53,715 bases of DNA from an uncultured Lachnospiraceae bacterium (GTDB lineage: Bacteria; Bacillota; Clostridia; Lachnospirales; Lachnospiraceae), in the NCBI GenBank assembly GCA_937965795.1, contig CALCMD010000093.1, positions 1 to 53,715 of the forward strand, written 5' to 3'. The notes under the pieces were generated by a model. The model made no database searches, was not told the DNA's origin, and saw only the letters and a program-made list of their open reading frames with translations. Position 1 is the stretch's first letter; each line of letters begins with the position of its first letter. The position numbers and the translations under genes were made by a program. Below, one piece after another: positions 1-8,579 of the stretch.

Positions 1-158
1 AGTCGCAGTTAGCCGGAAGTTCATCGGAGCGTTGCCCCAGTCCGTGTGGGATATGGGGCAGACTTCCCGGCGTCCGGCGTAAGCATACGAATTTCCGTCT
101 CCATAAATTTCCGGGGTAAGTGGGCATCTCCCCGCCAAACCGTGATTTAAAAATCATT
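1..158. other. Window edge downstream of folA, no gene assigned
   Basis: This stretch follows the folA stop on the minus strand. One minus-strand frame stays open to the window edge, but it has no convincing start codon with a ribosome binding site and I recognise no family in it. It could be the upstream end of a neighbouring gene or a non-coding repeat. I see no clear terminator hairpin for the folA transcript here. Confidence 0.3.
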
Positions 159-650
159 TTACCGCTTTCTTTCATACCGCACAAACGTATACTCCAGATC
201 GAAATACGTCTGCTCCTCACTCTCCCCGGTGATCTCCCACTCTTCCATCTCGTCGAGATTCGGAAACCAGGTATCCGCTTCGTAGGAATGCCGGATTTTC
301 GTCACATGCGCCGTGTCACAGAGAGGAAGCAGCTCCTGATACACGCTGCTGCCGCCGATCACATAAACATCCTCACTGTGATATTTCTCCAGCTCCCGCA
401 GAAGCCCCGGCACAGAATGTACCATGATGGCATCCTTTACCTGATAATCGGGATTTCCCGTCAGCACAATGTTTGTCCGCTTTTTCAGCGGAAGTCCGTT
501 TGGAAAACTCTCAAGCGTTTTCCTTCCCATAACGACCACCTTTCCCGTAGTCGTCTCCCGAAAAAATTTCATATCCGCCGGAATGCTCACCAAAAGTCCG
601 TTATCTTTGCCAATCGCCCAATTTTCATCTACTGCTACAATCAGATTCAT
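159..650 (-). CDS. folA: Dihydrofolate reductase
   Basis: It reduces dihydrofolate to tetrahydrofolate with NADPH in the cytoplasm, regenerating the cofactor oxidised by the thymidylate synthase encoded just upstream. The 163 residues match the usual bacterial length. Visible family features are the N-terminal strand ending in WAIGKDNGLL, the substrate-binding acid Asp26 in PADMKFF, the NADPH-binding VVMGRKTLESFP and the conserved YVIGGSSVY. The start has an AGGAGG site. It lies 9 bp after thyA and is surely co-transcribed, closing the minus-strand run MBOAT, DHHW, thyA, folA. Confidence 0.97.
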   Translation of the reverse strand: MNLIVAVDENWAIGKDNGLLVSIPADMKFFRETTTGKVVVMGRKTLESFPNGLPLKKRTNIVLTGNPDYQVKDAIMVHSVPGLLRELEKYHSEDVYVIGGSSVYQELLPLCDTAHVTKIRHSYEADTWFPNLDEMEEWEITGESEEQTYFDLEYTFVRYERKR

Positions 651-659
651 ACGCTCCTC

Positions 660-1511
660 CTATACCGCAACAGGAATATTTTTGATCTGTGGTCCTGTCA
701 CATAATTCTCTACGTGCAGATCATCCACGGTAAACTTATAGAAATCCCGAATCTCCGGATTCAGCCAGACCTTCGGAGCCGGATAAGTTTCCCTGGCAAT
801 CAGTTCTTTTACCATCGAAACATGTCTGTCATAAATGTGTGCGTCCGCAATCACATGCAGAAGCTCCCCGGCCTCCATATCGCACACCTGCGCCATCATC
901 ATCAAAAGCAGCGCATACTGGCATACATTCCAGTTGTTCGCCGTCAGCACATCCTGCGACCGCTGGTTCAAAACCGCATTTAAGGTCAGCCTGTCTTTGC
1001 CCTTTTCCTGCGTGGTATTAAAAGTCATGCTGTAAGCGCAGGGATAAAGGTTCATCTCGTGCAGATCCTGATGTACATAAATATTGGTCATGATGCGTCT
1101 GCTGTACGGATTGTGTTTCAGGTCAAAAATCACACGGTCTACCTGGTCCATCATGCCCTCTTTATAGACATGCTTCACACCGAGCTGATAGCCATACGCC
1201 TTTCCGATGGAACCTTCTTCGTCCGCCCAGGAGTCCCAGATATGGCTGTGCAGATCGTGAATATTGTTTGACTTTTTCTGCCAAATCCATAAAATTTCAT
1301 CAAAAGCATTTCTTAACGGCGTTCTCCGAAGCGTCAGAGCGGGAAATTCTTTTCGCAGATCGTAGCGGTTTACGATGCCGAAACGTTTGATCGTATAGGC
1401 TGATTCTCCCGTATCTTCCCAGACCGGGCGCACCTTCTCCCCTTCCGTACTTACGCCGTGTTCGATAATATCCCGGCACATGGAAATAAATAGCTGATCC
1501 GCATAACTCAT
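660..1511 (-). CDS. thyA: Thymidylate synthase, variant active-site loop
   Basis: It methylates dUMP to dTMP using methylene-tetrahydrofolate, leaving dihydrofolate for the adjacent FolA. The 283 residues span the whole family fold. The nucleophile is Cys158 in NLYPCAYSMTF. Textbook ThyA reads PCH at this point, so the usual His and the later Gln are replaced here. The downstream RSQDV and NNWN segments supply the dUMP-binding Arg, Asp and Asn. An AGGAGG site precedes the ATG. It starts 15 bp after the DHHW gene and is followed by folA. The family is certain; the consequence of the altered loop is not known to me. Confidence 0.95.
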   Translation of the reverse strand: MSYADQLFISMCRDIIEHGVSTEGEKVRPVWEDTGESAYTIKRFGIVNRYDLRKEFPALTLRRTPLRNAFDEILWIWQKKSNNIHDLHSHIWDSWADEEGSIGKAYGYQLGVKHVYKEGMMDQVDRVIFDLKHNPYSRRIMTNIYVHQDLHEMNLYPCAYSMTFNTTQEKGKDRLTLNAVLNQRSQDVLTANNWNVCQYALLLMMMAQVCDMEAGELLHVIADAHIYDRHVSMVKELIARETYPAPKVWLNPEIRDFYKFTVDDLHVENYVTGPQIKNIPVAV

Positions 1512-1526
1512 ATATCTGTCCTCCTG

Positions 1527-2666
1527 TTAGTTTTTCAATTTTACCAGGCTTGCATCCTCTGCAAAGCCAGAAGCGTTGTACAAAAATAAGATATCCGTAT
1601 ATTCTTTATCTTTCCTGTATTCCCGGAAACTCTCGTTAAAATATCGCAAATCGACAAAATCGACTTCTGAGAAATCATGGAAGGTAAAGGGCAGAAAGCA
1701 GTGGGCATAAGAATCCTTGATGACCAAAAGGCGTCTGTTACTTCCATTTTCAATCGTCCCCTCCACGACGGGCTGGTTTCCTCCAAAGAACAGGGCATAC
1801 TTATCCTTTGTTTTCAGTGCGTCCCAATCGTAAAGATCCGTTTCCGTCTCTTCCCGGTTATAGAGCAGCGAATACGGCTTTTCTTCCTTCGGCCTGAAAA
1901 TCTGAATGGAATCACACCCCACGTCGCCGCCGACCTTCGCTTCGATCGTACCCTGAAACTCGTCTGTCACGGTCTCTATCTCATAATCGGCAAGCGCAAG
2001 CGACGACAGACCCTTTTCCTTCGCCCATGCCGCATAAACGTAATAGGCTGCCAGCGTCTTCCAGTGATGATCTGTCCGGTAATAGAGTTCTTCGTCTATA
2101 TGCTCCCGCAGAACCGCCTCCGCGTCAAACCAGACGCCCTCCGGCAGCACATCCGCTATCTTTTTCAGATAATTTTCTTCCTCATCGGATGCGGCAAACT
2201 TCGGCAGCTTCTCCTTCAAAATCTGCACTGCATTCGGAATCACCATAGCCGTCACATGTTCTTTTCCGTAATCCTCCTGCATTTCCGCCATGAATTCTGC
2301 CAGATAGGAAATATTTTTTTCCGCCGTGTCATTGGTAAAGCTTCCCGTATGCTTTTCGATCAGATAACCGTCTTGTGCAAAATAGACGTCATTGCTTTCC
2401 TGCTTGAGAGTCGCCCGCTCGACTGCCGTCTTAACGCCGATCCACTGGTCTCTGAAAAGAAACTGATCTGTAATAAAAGATTCATAGTCTTTTGCAAATG
2501 CTCCACTGAAATAAGAATCCACCGAAAGCTTTGGTCTCTGCGCCAGAGCCCGGTTTTCTCTGTCCGAAAATTCCTTCACGGGACTGATCAGGCTGGCAAT
2601 CGTCATTCCAAAAATCAGCAGAAGAAATACTATGATAAGAATCTGATTCTGTCTTTTCTGTTTCAT
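1527..2666 (-). CDS. DHHW family extracytoplasmic protein (AlgJ/AlgX-like)
   Basis: A likely partner of the upstream MBOAT protein in O-acylation of a cell-surface polymer. DHHW proteins are SGNH-like extracytoplasmic proteins found with AlgI-type MBOATs. One N-terminal membrane segment (about residues 8-28) is followed by an extracellular domain carrying the signature YYRTDHHW near residue 200 and a late IKDSYAH motif that resembles the SGNH serine block. I place the start at the ATG at 2666, preceded by AGGGGAAAGG, and not at an upstream GTG that lacks such a site. About 379 residues. The polymer modified cannot be read from the sequence. Confidence 0.85.
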   Translation of the reverse strand: MKQKRQNQILIIVFLLLIFGMTIASLISPVKEFSDRENRALAQRPKLSVDSYFSGAFAKDYESFITDQFLFRDQWIGVKTAVERATLKQESNDVYFAQDGYLIEKHTGSFTNDTAEKNISYLAEFMAEMQEDYGKEHVTAMVIPNAVQILKEKLPKFAASDEEENYLKKIADVLPEGVWFDAEAVLREHIDEELYYRTDHHWKTLAAYYVYAAWAKEKGLSSLALADYEIETVTDEFQGTIEAKVGGDVGCDSIQIFRPKEEKPYSLLYNREETETDLYDWDALKTKDKYALFFGGNQPVVEGTIENGSNRRLLVIKDSYAHCFLPFTFHDFSEVDFVDLRYFNESFREYRKDKEYTDILFLYNASGFAEDASLVKLKN

Positions 2667-2707
2667 CCTTTCCCCTTTCTGACGCACCTGCTGCGCCGCC
2701 GCCCAAA

Positions 2708-4132
2708 TCAGAAGCGAAAATACAAAAACGGGTTATAAGTCGCATCCACCAGGTAAGCCACCGCGATCACAAAAATCCCCACGCAGAAAATACAGCGCAG
2801 CGCCGTCTGCATAACGCCGCCCTCCTGAAAGCGGGATAGTACTTTTCCGGCACAGCGTTTCGGAAGCATCGTACTTCCAAGAAACAAAATAATAAGCAAT
2901 ACCGCATAATTATAAAGAAGATAAATTGTTTCCGAGTTAAACAGCCCTGCCCCAAAGCCTCCGAACATCGCTTTCAGATAAGACCAGGCATACGACAAAT
3001 CCTCACACTTAAAAATCACCCAGCCGATGACTACGATCAGCAGCGTATACAGATTCTGTACAATCCCCGGCAGGCGCTTCATCCATTTTCCAATCACAAA
3101 TTTTTCCAGAACCAGGAACCCTCCGTAATACAGCCCCCAGACCACAAAATTCCAGCTAGCGCCATGCCAGATTCCGGTCAGCATCCACACCACGAAAATA
3201 TTCCGTACCTGCTTTGCCATCCCTTTTCTATTCCCCCCCAGTGGAATATAAACATATTCCCGGAACCAGGAACCAAGCGAAATATGCCATCTGCGCCAGA
3301 ACTCCGTAATGCTTCTGGATATGTAAGGATGGTCAAAATTTTCCAGAAAATGAAACCCGAACATTTTCCCCAGTCCAATCGCCATATCCGAATACCCGGA
3401 AAAATCAAAATAGATCTGAAACGTGTATGCAATAGCTCCCAGCCACGCAGTCGCCGCCGGAACGCTCTCTATTGGCAGCGCCATAATCGTATCACAGAGC
3501 ACGCCGATATTATTGGCGAGCAGCACCTTCTTTCCCACACCCGCCATAAACCGCTGCACACCATAAGCAAAATCCTCCGGCTTTTCACGGTCTTTTTGCA
3601 TCATCTGCCCGGCAATCGTCTTATACTGCACGATCGGCCCGGCAATCAACTGTGGGAACATAGAAACATAAGTTCCGTAATTCAGCCAGTTCTTCTGCAC
3701 CTTCGTGGCCCCCCGGTACACATCAATCGTGTACGACATCGTCTGGAAGGTAAAAAAGGAAATACCGATTGGAAGCGGAATCCCCGGCAGCGGAAAGCTC
3801 GTCCCCAACAGCCCGTTTACAGAGCCTATGAGAAAGTCTGCATATTTGAAAAAAGCAAGAATCCCCAGATTCATCACAATCGAAATCATAAGGGCGCCCT
3901 TTGCTCTTTTGAAATCCTGCTGTTTCTTATATTTATCGATCAGCCGTCCTACCCCATAATCCATTGTAATCGAGAACAGCATCAGAAAGACGTATTTCGG
4001 CTCTCCCCAGGCATAGAAAAACAGGCTGAACAAGAATAAAATTACATTTCGCATTCTCCTCGGCGCCAGAAAATACAGAAGCAGCACCGCCGGAAGAAAC
4101 CGGAACATAAACAATAAACTACTGAAAACCAT
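2708..4132 (-). CDS. MBOAT family O-acyltransferase (AlgI/DltB-like)
   Basis: A polytopic membrane protein of 474 residues that moves acyl groups, usually acetyl, across the membrane for attachment to an exported polysaccharide or teichoic-acid-type polymer. It has about ten hydrophobic segments, the FWRRWHISLGSWFREYVYIPLGG block (His283) and the catalytic WHGASW block with His323, both typical of AlgI, PatA and DltB. The start has GAGAGG. It is first in the minus-strand run and 41 bp upstream of the DHHW gene. A divergent SGNH hydrolase starts 127 bp away. No dltA or dltC is nearby, so polysaccharide acetylation seems likelier than D-alanylation; that is inference. Confidence 0.92.
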   Translation of the reverse strand: MVFSSLLFMFRFLPAVLLLYFLAPRRMRNVILFLFSLFFYAWGEPKYVFLMLFSITMDYGVGRLIDKYKKQQDFKRAKGALMISIVMNLGILAFFKYADFLIGSVNGLLGTSFPLPGIPLPIGISFFTFQTMSYTIDVYRGATKVQKNWLNYGTYVSMFPQLIAGPIVQYKTIAGQMMQKDREKPEDFAYGVQRFMAGVGKKVLLANNIGVLCDTIMALPIESVPAATAWLGAIAYTFQIYFDFSGYSDMAIGLGKMFGFHFLENFDHPYISRSITEFWRRWHISLGSWFREYVYIPLGGNRKGMAKQVRNIFVVWMLTGIWHGASWNFVVWGLYYGGFLVLEKFVIGKWMKRLPGIVQNLYTLLIVVIGWVIFKCEDLSYAWSYLKAMFGGFGAGLFNSETIYLLYNYAVLLIILFLGSTMLPKRCAGKVLSRFQEGGVMQTALRCIFCVGIFVIAVAYLVDATYNPFLYFRF

Positions 4133-4185
4133 AATGACCTCTCAATCCGTCTTTTTTAATTTTTCTTTACGATTTGAAAAAACTA

Positions 4186-4213
4186 TTTACAATTACCGGG
4201 TTTATTATATAAT
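4186..4213 (+). promoter_or_regulatory. Sigma-A type promoter for the SGNH hydrolase
   Basis: TTTACA at 4186-4191 and a perfect TATAAT at 4208-4213 are separated by 16 bp. They lie about 45 bp before the ATG at 4260, which has its own AGGGGAG ribosome binding site. The region also separates the divergent MBOAT gene. Confidence 0.7.
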
Positions 4214-4259
4214 ATAGAGGAAGAAAAAACAAATTAATTTTTCAATCAGGGGAGAAAAT

Positions 4260-5219
4260 ATGCCACATCAGAGAAAGCGGAAACGGCAGAATCCTGGCCG
4301 TTTTCTTAATATGCTTATTTTAATCTTCATTGTATTGATTGTCTTTGAAGGGAATCTGCTCATCAATATTTTTCAGAAAGACGGACTGAAATCCCAGATA
4401 AACTCTCAGATTGATGAATTGCTCGCAGACAGCAGAAGCAAGGAAAAAGAAACGGAGACCACGGTGCAAACAGAAACGCCTGCCATGACAGAGCCTCAGA
4501 CAGAGCCCGTTCCGGTCAACTCCGCCATCGTACCAGAACAGCCCGTTCCGGTTGACGATTCTTACTTCTCCGACGCTGTATTCATCGGTGACTCCCGTAT
4601 GGAAGGCTTTCGCAATCAGTCCGGGATCACCCAGGGGACCTTTCTGACCGGTGTGGGCATGGACGTCTCGAACATTTTTGAGACGCCGTACATAAATCTT
4701 TACAATGAACAAATTACCGTGTTCCAGGCGCTGTATAACACAAATTATAAAAAAGTATACGTCATGCTCGGCACAAACAATCTGGGCGAACCGGATTTTG
4801 ACGACTTCAAGGATAAATACCGTGTCTGTCTTGGTGAAATCCGGAAAATGCTGCCAGACGCCATTATCTATGTTATCAGCGTTGCCTATGTGGAGGAATC
4901 CAAAGTAGAAGATACGACTTATGTCAACAATCAGAATATCGACACAGTGAATGATAAAATTCTGGAGCTGTGCGAGGATACCGGTTATTATTTTGTAAAT
5001 ATCAATGAAGTTCTGTCAGACGGAAATCATTCCCTTGTGGAAGGCGCTACCAGCGATGGAGTCCATATGTATGAAACCTACTGCAAAATCTGGCTGGAGT
5101 ATCTGAAAAACCACTATTTTTCTGAAGAGGATATCCAAAGAATGAAACAGCCTTCTTCAGAACCTGCTACTGAAAATCAGACGGACAGTTCTTCTGAACC
5201 GTCCACTGAAACTTTATAA
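4260..5219 (+). CDS. Membrane-anchored SGNH/GDSL hydrolase
   Basis: A 319-residue esterase or lipase-fold protein that probably acts outside the cell. A basic N-terminus is followed by one membrane segment (about 16-36), a Thr/Glu/Pro-rich linker (60-100), the hydrolase domain and a Ser/Glu-rich tail. Catalytic blocks are visible: FIGDSR with Ser112, MLGTNN with Asn173, and SDGVH with Asp266 and His269. It is transcribed divergently from the MBOAT-DHHW pair, which suggests a role in editing acetyl groups on the same polymer. It could instead be an unrelated esterase. The DUF4358 lipoprotein gene follows after 31 bp and is probably in the same transcript. Confidence 0.88.
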   Translation: MPHQRKRKRQNPGRFLNMLILIFIVLIVFEGNLLINIFQKDGLKSQINSQIDELLADSRSKEKETETTVQTETPAMTEPQTEPVPVNSAIVPEQPVPVDDSYFSDAVFIGDSRMEGFRNQSGITQGTFLTGVGMDVSNIFETPYINLYNEQITVFQALYNTNYKKVYVMLGTNNLGEPDFDDFKDKYRVCLGEIRKMLPDAIIYVISVAYVEESKVEDTTYVNNQNIDTVNDKILELCEDTGYYFVNINEVLSDGNHSLVEGATSDGVHMYETYCKIWLEYLKNHYFSEEDIQRMKQPSSEPATENQTDSSSEPSTETL

Positions 5220-5250
5220 AACATAATTATACCAAAGGAGAATGTGTATT

Positions 5251-5727
5251 ATGAAAAAATTTTTATCTCTCACGTTTGCAGCTATGCTGCTGATTCTGTC
5301 ACTTACTGCATGTGGAGGAGGCTCCTCCGACGGAGTAACCGCCAGCGTTTCCGACCTGGCAAAACAGCTTTCCGAAACCGTCAGCGATGGAACGCTTTCC
5401 ACAGACCCGGTCGTATCCGATATCCTCGCTTCTACTTACTTTCTTGATATGGAACAGGTAGAGGACAGCGCCTCTTACATGAGCACTGGCGCTACCGCAT
5501 GTGAAGTCACGGTCGTAAAATGCAAGGACAGCAGTTATACTTCCGAGGTATCAGATCTCTTCAAATCCCGTGTGGAAAATCAGTCAAAGCTTTTTGCAAG
5601 CTATGCCCCGGATGAAGCGACAAAGCTGGACGCCGCTATTATCAAAACATCCGGAAACTACGTGGTACTCTGTGTCACGGACGATACCGCCAAAGCGGAA
5701 GAAGTTCTAAAAGAAGCCGGGTTCTAA
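5251..5727 (+). CDS. DUF4358-type lipoprotein
   Basis: A secreted lipoprotein of about 158 residues. The start at 5251 is preferred because AAAGGAG lies 10 bp upstream; an in-frame ATG at 5242 sits too close to that site. The signal peptide ends in a lipobox, LTAC followed by GGGSSDG, so the mature protein would be anchored to the outer face of the membrane. The rest resembles DUF4358 proteins common in Lachnospiraceae, whose function is not known to me. It follows the SGNH gene and is closed by a strong terminator. Confidence 0.8.
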   Translation: MKKFLSLTFAAMLLILSLTACGGGSSDGVTASVSDLAKQLSETVSDGTLSTDPVVSDILASTYFLDMEQVEDSASYMSTGATACEVTVVKCKDSSYTSEVSDLFKSRVENQSKLFASYAPDEATKLDAAIIKTSGNYVVLCVTDDTAKAEEVLKEAGF

Positions 5728-5735
5728 TTTTATAA

Positions 5736-5776
5736 GAAAAAGCTCTGTTGCGTTTCTATTGCAACGGAGCTTTTTT
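5736..5776 (+). terminator. Rho-independent terminator
   Basis: An 11-bp stem (AGCTCTGTTGC with GCAACGGAGCT, one wobble pair) with a 9-nt loop is followed by six T residues. It ends the SGNH-DUF4358 transcript and lies just before the convergent M50 gene. Confidence 0.9.
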
Positions 5777-5792
5777 CATGTAAAAAATCAAA

Positions 5793-6935
5793 TCATGTTT
5801 TACTGCACGTTTTCAAGGATTCCAAAAGCTCCCGCTCTGTCTGTATTTCCACCGGATATGGATATTTCTTCGCCATTTTTTCAAATTCTTCCCGGAACTT
5901 TCCTGCTTTCGCCTCATCCTTTTCTGCTAAAAGCGCATACGCATATTCCGTCCGCAGAACAGAGGGGCATCTTTTCATGGATTTCATAAACCTTTTCTGC
6001 CTTTTATCCAGAAGTTCTTTCAGGCGTTCTTCCCGGTTTTCCCCCACTAATTCACAGAAAATCTGATCCACCTGCATTAAATTTTTATGTACCCCCACGA
6101 TTCCGCTATCCAGAGAAAAAAGTCTCTCCATCTCCTGATCCGCCCTGGCAAAATCATGCTGCTCCATCAGCCGGCTGCATGCAAAGACCCCCAAAGCCGC
6201 AGACATGCTGTTTTTCATTTCCTCATCCGACGGCATCTCAAACCACTCTTCGGGCATATCCCGAAGCCGCATTCCCGATGCGATCTGCTGATTTACTTTC
6301 ATCTGTATCCAAAAAGCCCGCAGAGCGTAAGGGTCTTTTCCCACAGAAATCACATTGTAGCCATCGTTATTGACACTCGCCAGTTTCAGAGGGATACCAT
6401 TCGTTAATGCGCACGCCATCCCTGCAACTGCCAACATCAAAAATCCCAGAAAAGCCAGCTCCTGACTTCTGCACACTACGGCAAATATCGCAAAAAGAAC
6501 TGCGCTGATCAGGTTCAGCAGGGAGCCTCCCAAATTGTAAAGGATATACGGGTATTTCCCATCCTTGATATCCGGCGGTATCAGCAGGCATTGTCCTCCC
6601 GTTCCCGCGAGAGAATACCTGGAAAAATGAATCTTCCCATCCCGTTTGATCCACATAAATCTGCCAATGCGGAAGGAAGAGAACTGATAACCTGTCAGAA
6701 GCCCGAACACAAGATGTCCTGCTTCATGAATCACAATCTGCAAAAAGAGGGAGATCCATATCATCACCAGTAAAAATATCTCCCTGAAAATCAGATACCC
6801 CTCCGACTTTCCTGATGAAGCTGTCCGGCTTGTGTAAGATGCGAGCGCACATCCAATGATCACGCCCATCAGCAAAGCGACAGCAACAGGAATCGCCTGC
6901 TTTATTTTTTTTATTTTCTCTCTTCTGTTTTTCAT
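5793..6935 (-). CDS. M50-type membrane zinc metalloprotease with helical C-terminal domain
   Basis: Probably an intramembrane or membrane-associated site-2-like protease. The metal site is visible: HEAGH at 70-74 within a membrane segment, and a third ligand Asp191 in NNDGYN, the position of the family's N-P/D-G motif. There are four to five hydrophobic segments up to about residue 180. A soluble, charged, helix-rich domain of roughly 190 residues follows, resembling TPR-type repeats. No PDZ domain is seen. The start at 6935 is chosen for its GGGAGG site; the frame stays open 13 codons upstream. The substrate is unknown. It is a single-gene unit, convergent with the lipoprotein gene. Confidence 0.8.
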   Translation of the reverse strand: MKNRREKIKKIKQAIPVAVALLMGVIIGCALASYTSRTASSGKSEGYLIFREIFLLVMIWISLFLQIVIHEAGHLVFGLLTGYQFSSFRIGRFMWIKRDGKIHFSRYSLAGTGGQCLLIPPDIKDGKYPYILYNLGGSLLNLISAVLFAIFAVVCRSQELAFLGFLMLAVAGMACALTNGIPLKLASVNNDGYNVISVGKDPYALRAFWIQMKVNQQIASGMRLRDMPEEWFEMPSDEEMKNSMSAALGVFACSRLMEQHDFARADQEMERLFSLDSGIVGVHKNLMQVDQIFCELVGENREERLKELLDKRQKRFMKSMKRCPSVLRTEYAYALLAEKDEAKAGKFREEFEKMAKKYPYPVEIQTERELLESLKTCSKT

Positions 6936-7129
6936 TCTTTCCTCCCTGAATCTTTTACCGGATTTCATTGCCAAATCCCCGTTTTCTCTAAATCAACTGT
7001 ATCTTTAGTCTAACACTTCTTACTTTATTTTACAATCATTTCTTCTTACAATCCTTCTGAATATCATGCAAGGATTCCGCATTTGGGATACCTGCCGCCG
7101 CTTTTCCGGTCGATTTTTCCGGGAAACTA

Positions 7130-7138
7130 TGTTATACT
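7130..7138 (+). promoter_or_regulatory. Extended -10 promoter for the MATE gene
   Basis: TGTTATACT, an extended -10 element, lies 32 bp before the MATE start codon. No good -35 hexamer is seen. The 235-bp gap between the M50 and MATE genes holds nothing else I can support. Confidence 0.4.
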
Positions 7139-7170
7139 GTGGAACAATAAAGGAAAAGAGGTTTTATAAC

Positions 7171-8523
7171 ATGGAAGATTCAAAGAAAATGCAGTTATTT
7201 GAAGAAATGCCCATCCCAAAAGCAGTCATGACACTGGCTATTCCGACGATTATCAGCTCCCTGGTGATGGTCATCTATAATCTGGCCGACACTTATTTTG
7301 TAGGTATGATCAATGACCCAATCCAAAACGCTGCCGTAGCCCTGGCCGCACCAGTGCTGCTTGCTTTTAATGCCATAAACAATCTGTTCGGAATCGGGGC
7401 GTCCAGCATGATGAGCCGTGCGCTGGGAAGAAAGGATTACGATACGGTTTCCCGCAGCTCTTCTTTCGGATTTTACTGCTCCCTCGCCTGCGGCATCCTG
7501 TTTTCACTGCTTTTTACCTTTTTTTGCACACCGCTTCTGCATATACTGGGTGCGGACAGTGAGACTGCTTTGGCGACAGGTGAATATCTGAAATGGACCG
7601 TGACCTGCGGTGCGGTTCCCGCTATTCTGAATGTTGTCCTGGCTTATCTGGTGCGTTCGGAAGGCAGTTCCCTTCATGCCAGCATTGGCACCATGAGCGG
7701 ATGTCTTTTAAACATTGTCCTCGATCCCATCTTTATTCTTCCCTGGGGGCTGAACATGGGAGCGGCGGGTGCAGGTCTTGCCACCTTCCTCTCCAACTGT
7801 GCAGCGTGCGCCTATTTTTTGGTACTGCTATTTTTGAAGCGTGGACATACCTTCGTGTGCATCCGCCCTTCCATGTGCCGCATTCGCCGTCCGCTTCTTT
7901 TTGGTATCTTCGGCGTGGGAATCCCGGCTTCCATCCAGAATCTTTTGAACGTAACCGGCATGACGGTACTGAATAATTTTACCTCTTCCTACGGTTCCGA
8001 TGCGGTCGCTGCGATGGGCATTGTACAGAAGATCAATATGGTGCCTCTCTATGTCGCCCTGGGACTATCGCAGGGGATTATGCCGCTGGTAAGCTATAAC
8101 TATGCGAGCGGAAACATTACGCGCATGAAAAAATGTATTTTTTTTGCGGAAAAGATTACGCTTGCTTTCATGCTCGTTGTAACTGTGGGATATTATTTCG
8201 GTGCGGGTACGCTGACGTCGCTTTTTATGGAAAATCCGGACATCGTGGCTTACGGAACCAGATTTCTTCACGGCCTTTGCCTGGGGCTGCCTTTCCTCTG
8301 TATAGACTTTCTCGCCGTAGGCGTATTCCAGGCCTGCGGTCTTGGAAAACAGGCTCTGATCTTTGCCCTGCTCCGCAAAATCGTTTTGGAAATCCCGGCG
8401 CTCTACCTTCTAAATTACTTTTTTCCTCTCTATGGCCTCGCCTATGCGCAGCTTACAGCGGAAATCATTTTATCTGCCGCCTCATGTATCGTCCTGGGAC
8501 GTCTATTCAAAAAACTATCCTGA
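7171..8523 (+). CDS. MATE family multidrug/sodium antiporter
   Basis: A 450-residue inner-membrane exporter with about 12 transmembrane segments in two homologous halves, typical of the NorM/DinF/MepA superfamily. It would expel cationic or metabolite compounds in exchange for Na+ or H+. Family features include the N-terminal MTLAIPTIISSLVMVIYNL helix with NLADTYFVG, and the repeat-2 segment GIPASIQNLLNVTG. The start is the ATG at 7171, preceded by AGAGG; an open frame upstream has no such site. It is a single gene closed by a terminator. The substrate cannot be predicted. Confidence 0.92.
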   Translation: MEDSKKMQLFEEMPIPKAVMTLAIPTIISSLVMVIYNLADTYFVGMINDPIQNAAVALAAPVLLAFNAINNLFGIGASSMMSRALGRKDYDTVSRSSSFGFYCSLACGILFSLLFTFFCTPLLHILGADSETALATGEYLKWTVTCGAVPAILNVVLAYLVRSEGSSLHASIGTMSGCLLNIVLDPIFILPWGLNMGAAGAGLATFLSNCAACAYFLVLLFLKRGHTFVCIRPSMCRIRRPLLFGIFGVGIPASIQNLLNVTGMTVLNNFTSSYGSDAVAAMGIVQKINMVPLYVALGLSQGIMPLVSYNYASGNITRMKKCIFFAEKITLAFMLVVTVGYYFGAGTLTSLFMENPDIVAYGTRFLHGLCLGLPFLCIDFLAVGVFQACGLGKQALIFALLRKIVLEIPALYLLNYFFPLYGLAYAQLTAEIILSAASCIVLGRLFKKLS

Positions 8524-8535
8524 ATCTTACAGTAA

Positions 8536-8578
8536 AGAGGGCGGCTCCCTTTTTTATGGAGCTGCCCTCTTCGCTTTT
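8536..8578. terminator. Bidirectional terminator between MATE and GH110 genes
   Basis: A 13-bp stem (AGAGGGCGGCTCC with GGAGCTGCCCTCT, one wobble) has a T/A-rich loop. T-rich sequence follows on the plus strand and TTTACTG on the minus strand, so it can serve both convergent genes. Confidence 0.8.
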
Positions 8579-8579
8579 A

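Noticed and set aside
7066..7170. Longer MATE start at 7066
   Set aside because: The extra 35 codons span the likely promoter and have no ribosome binding site. The ATG at 7171 has one, and the membrane fold starts there.
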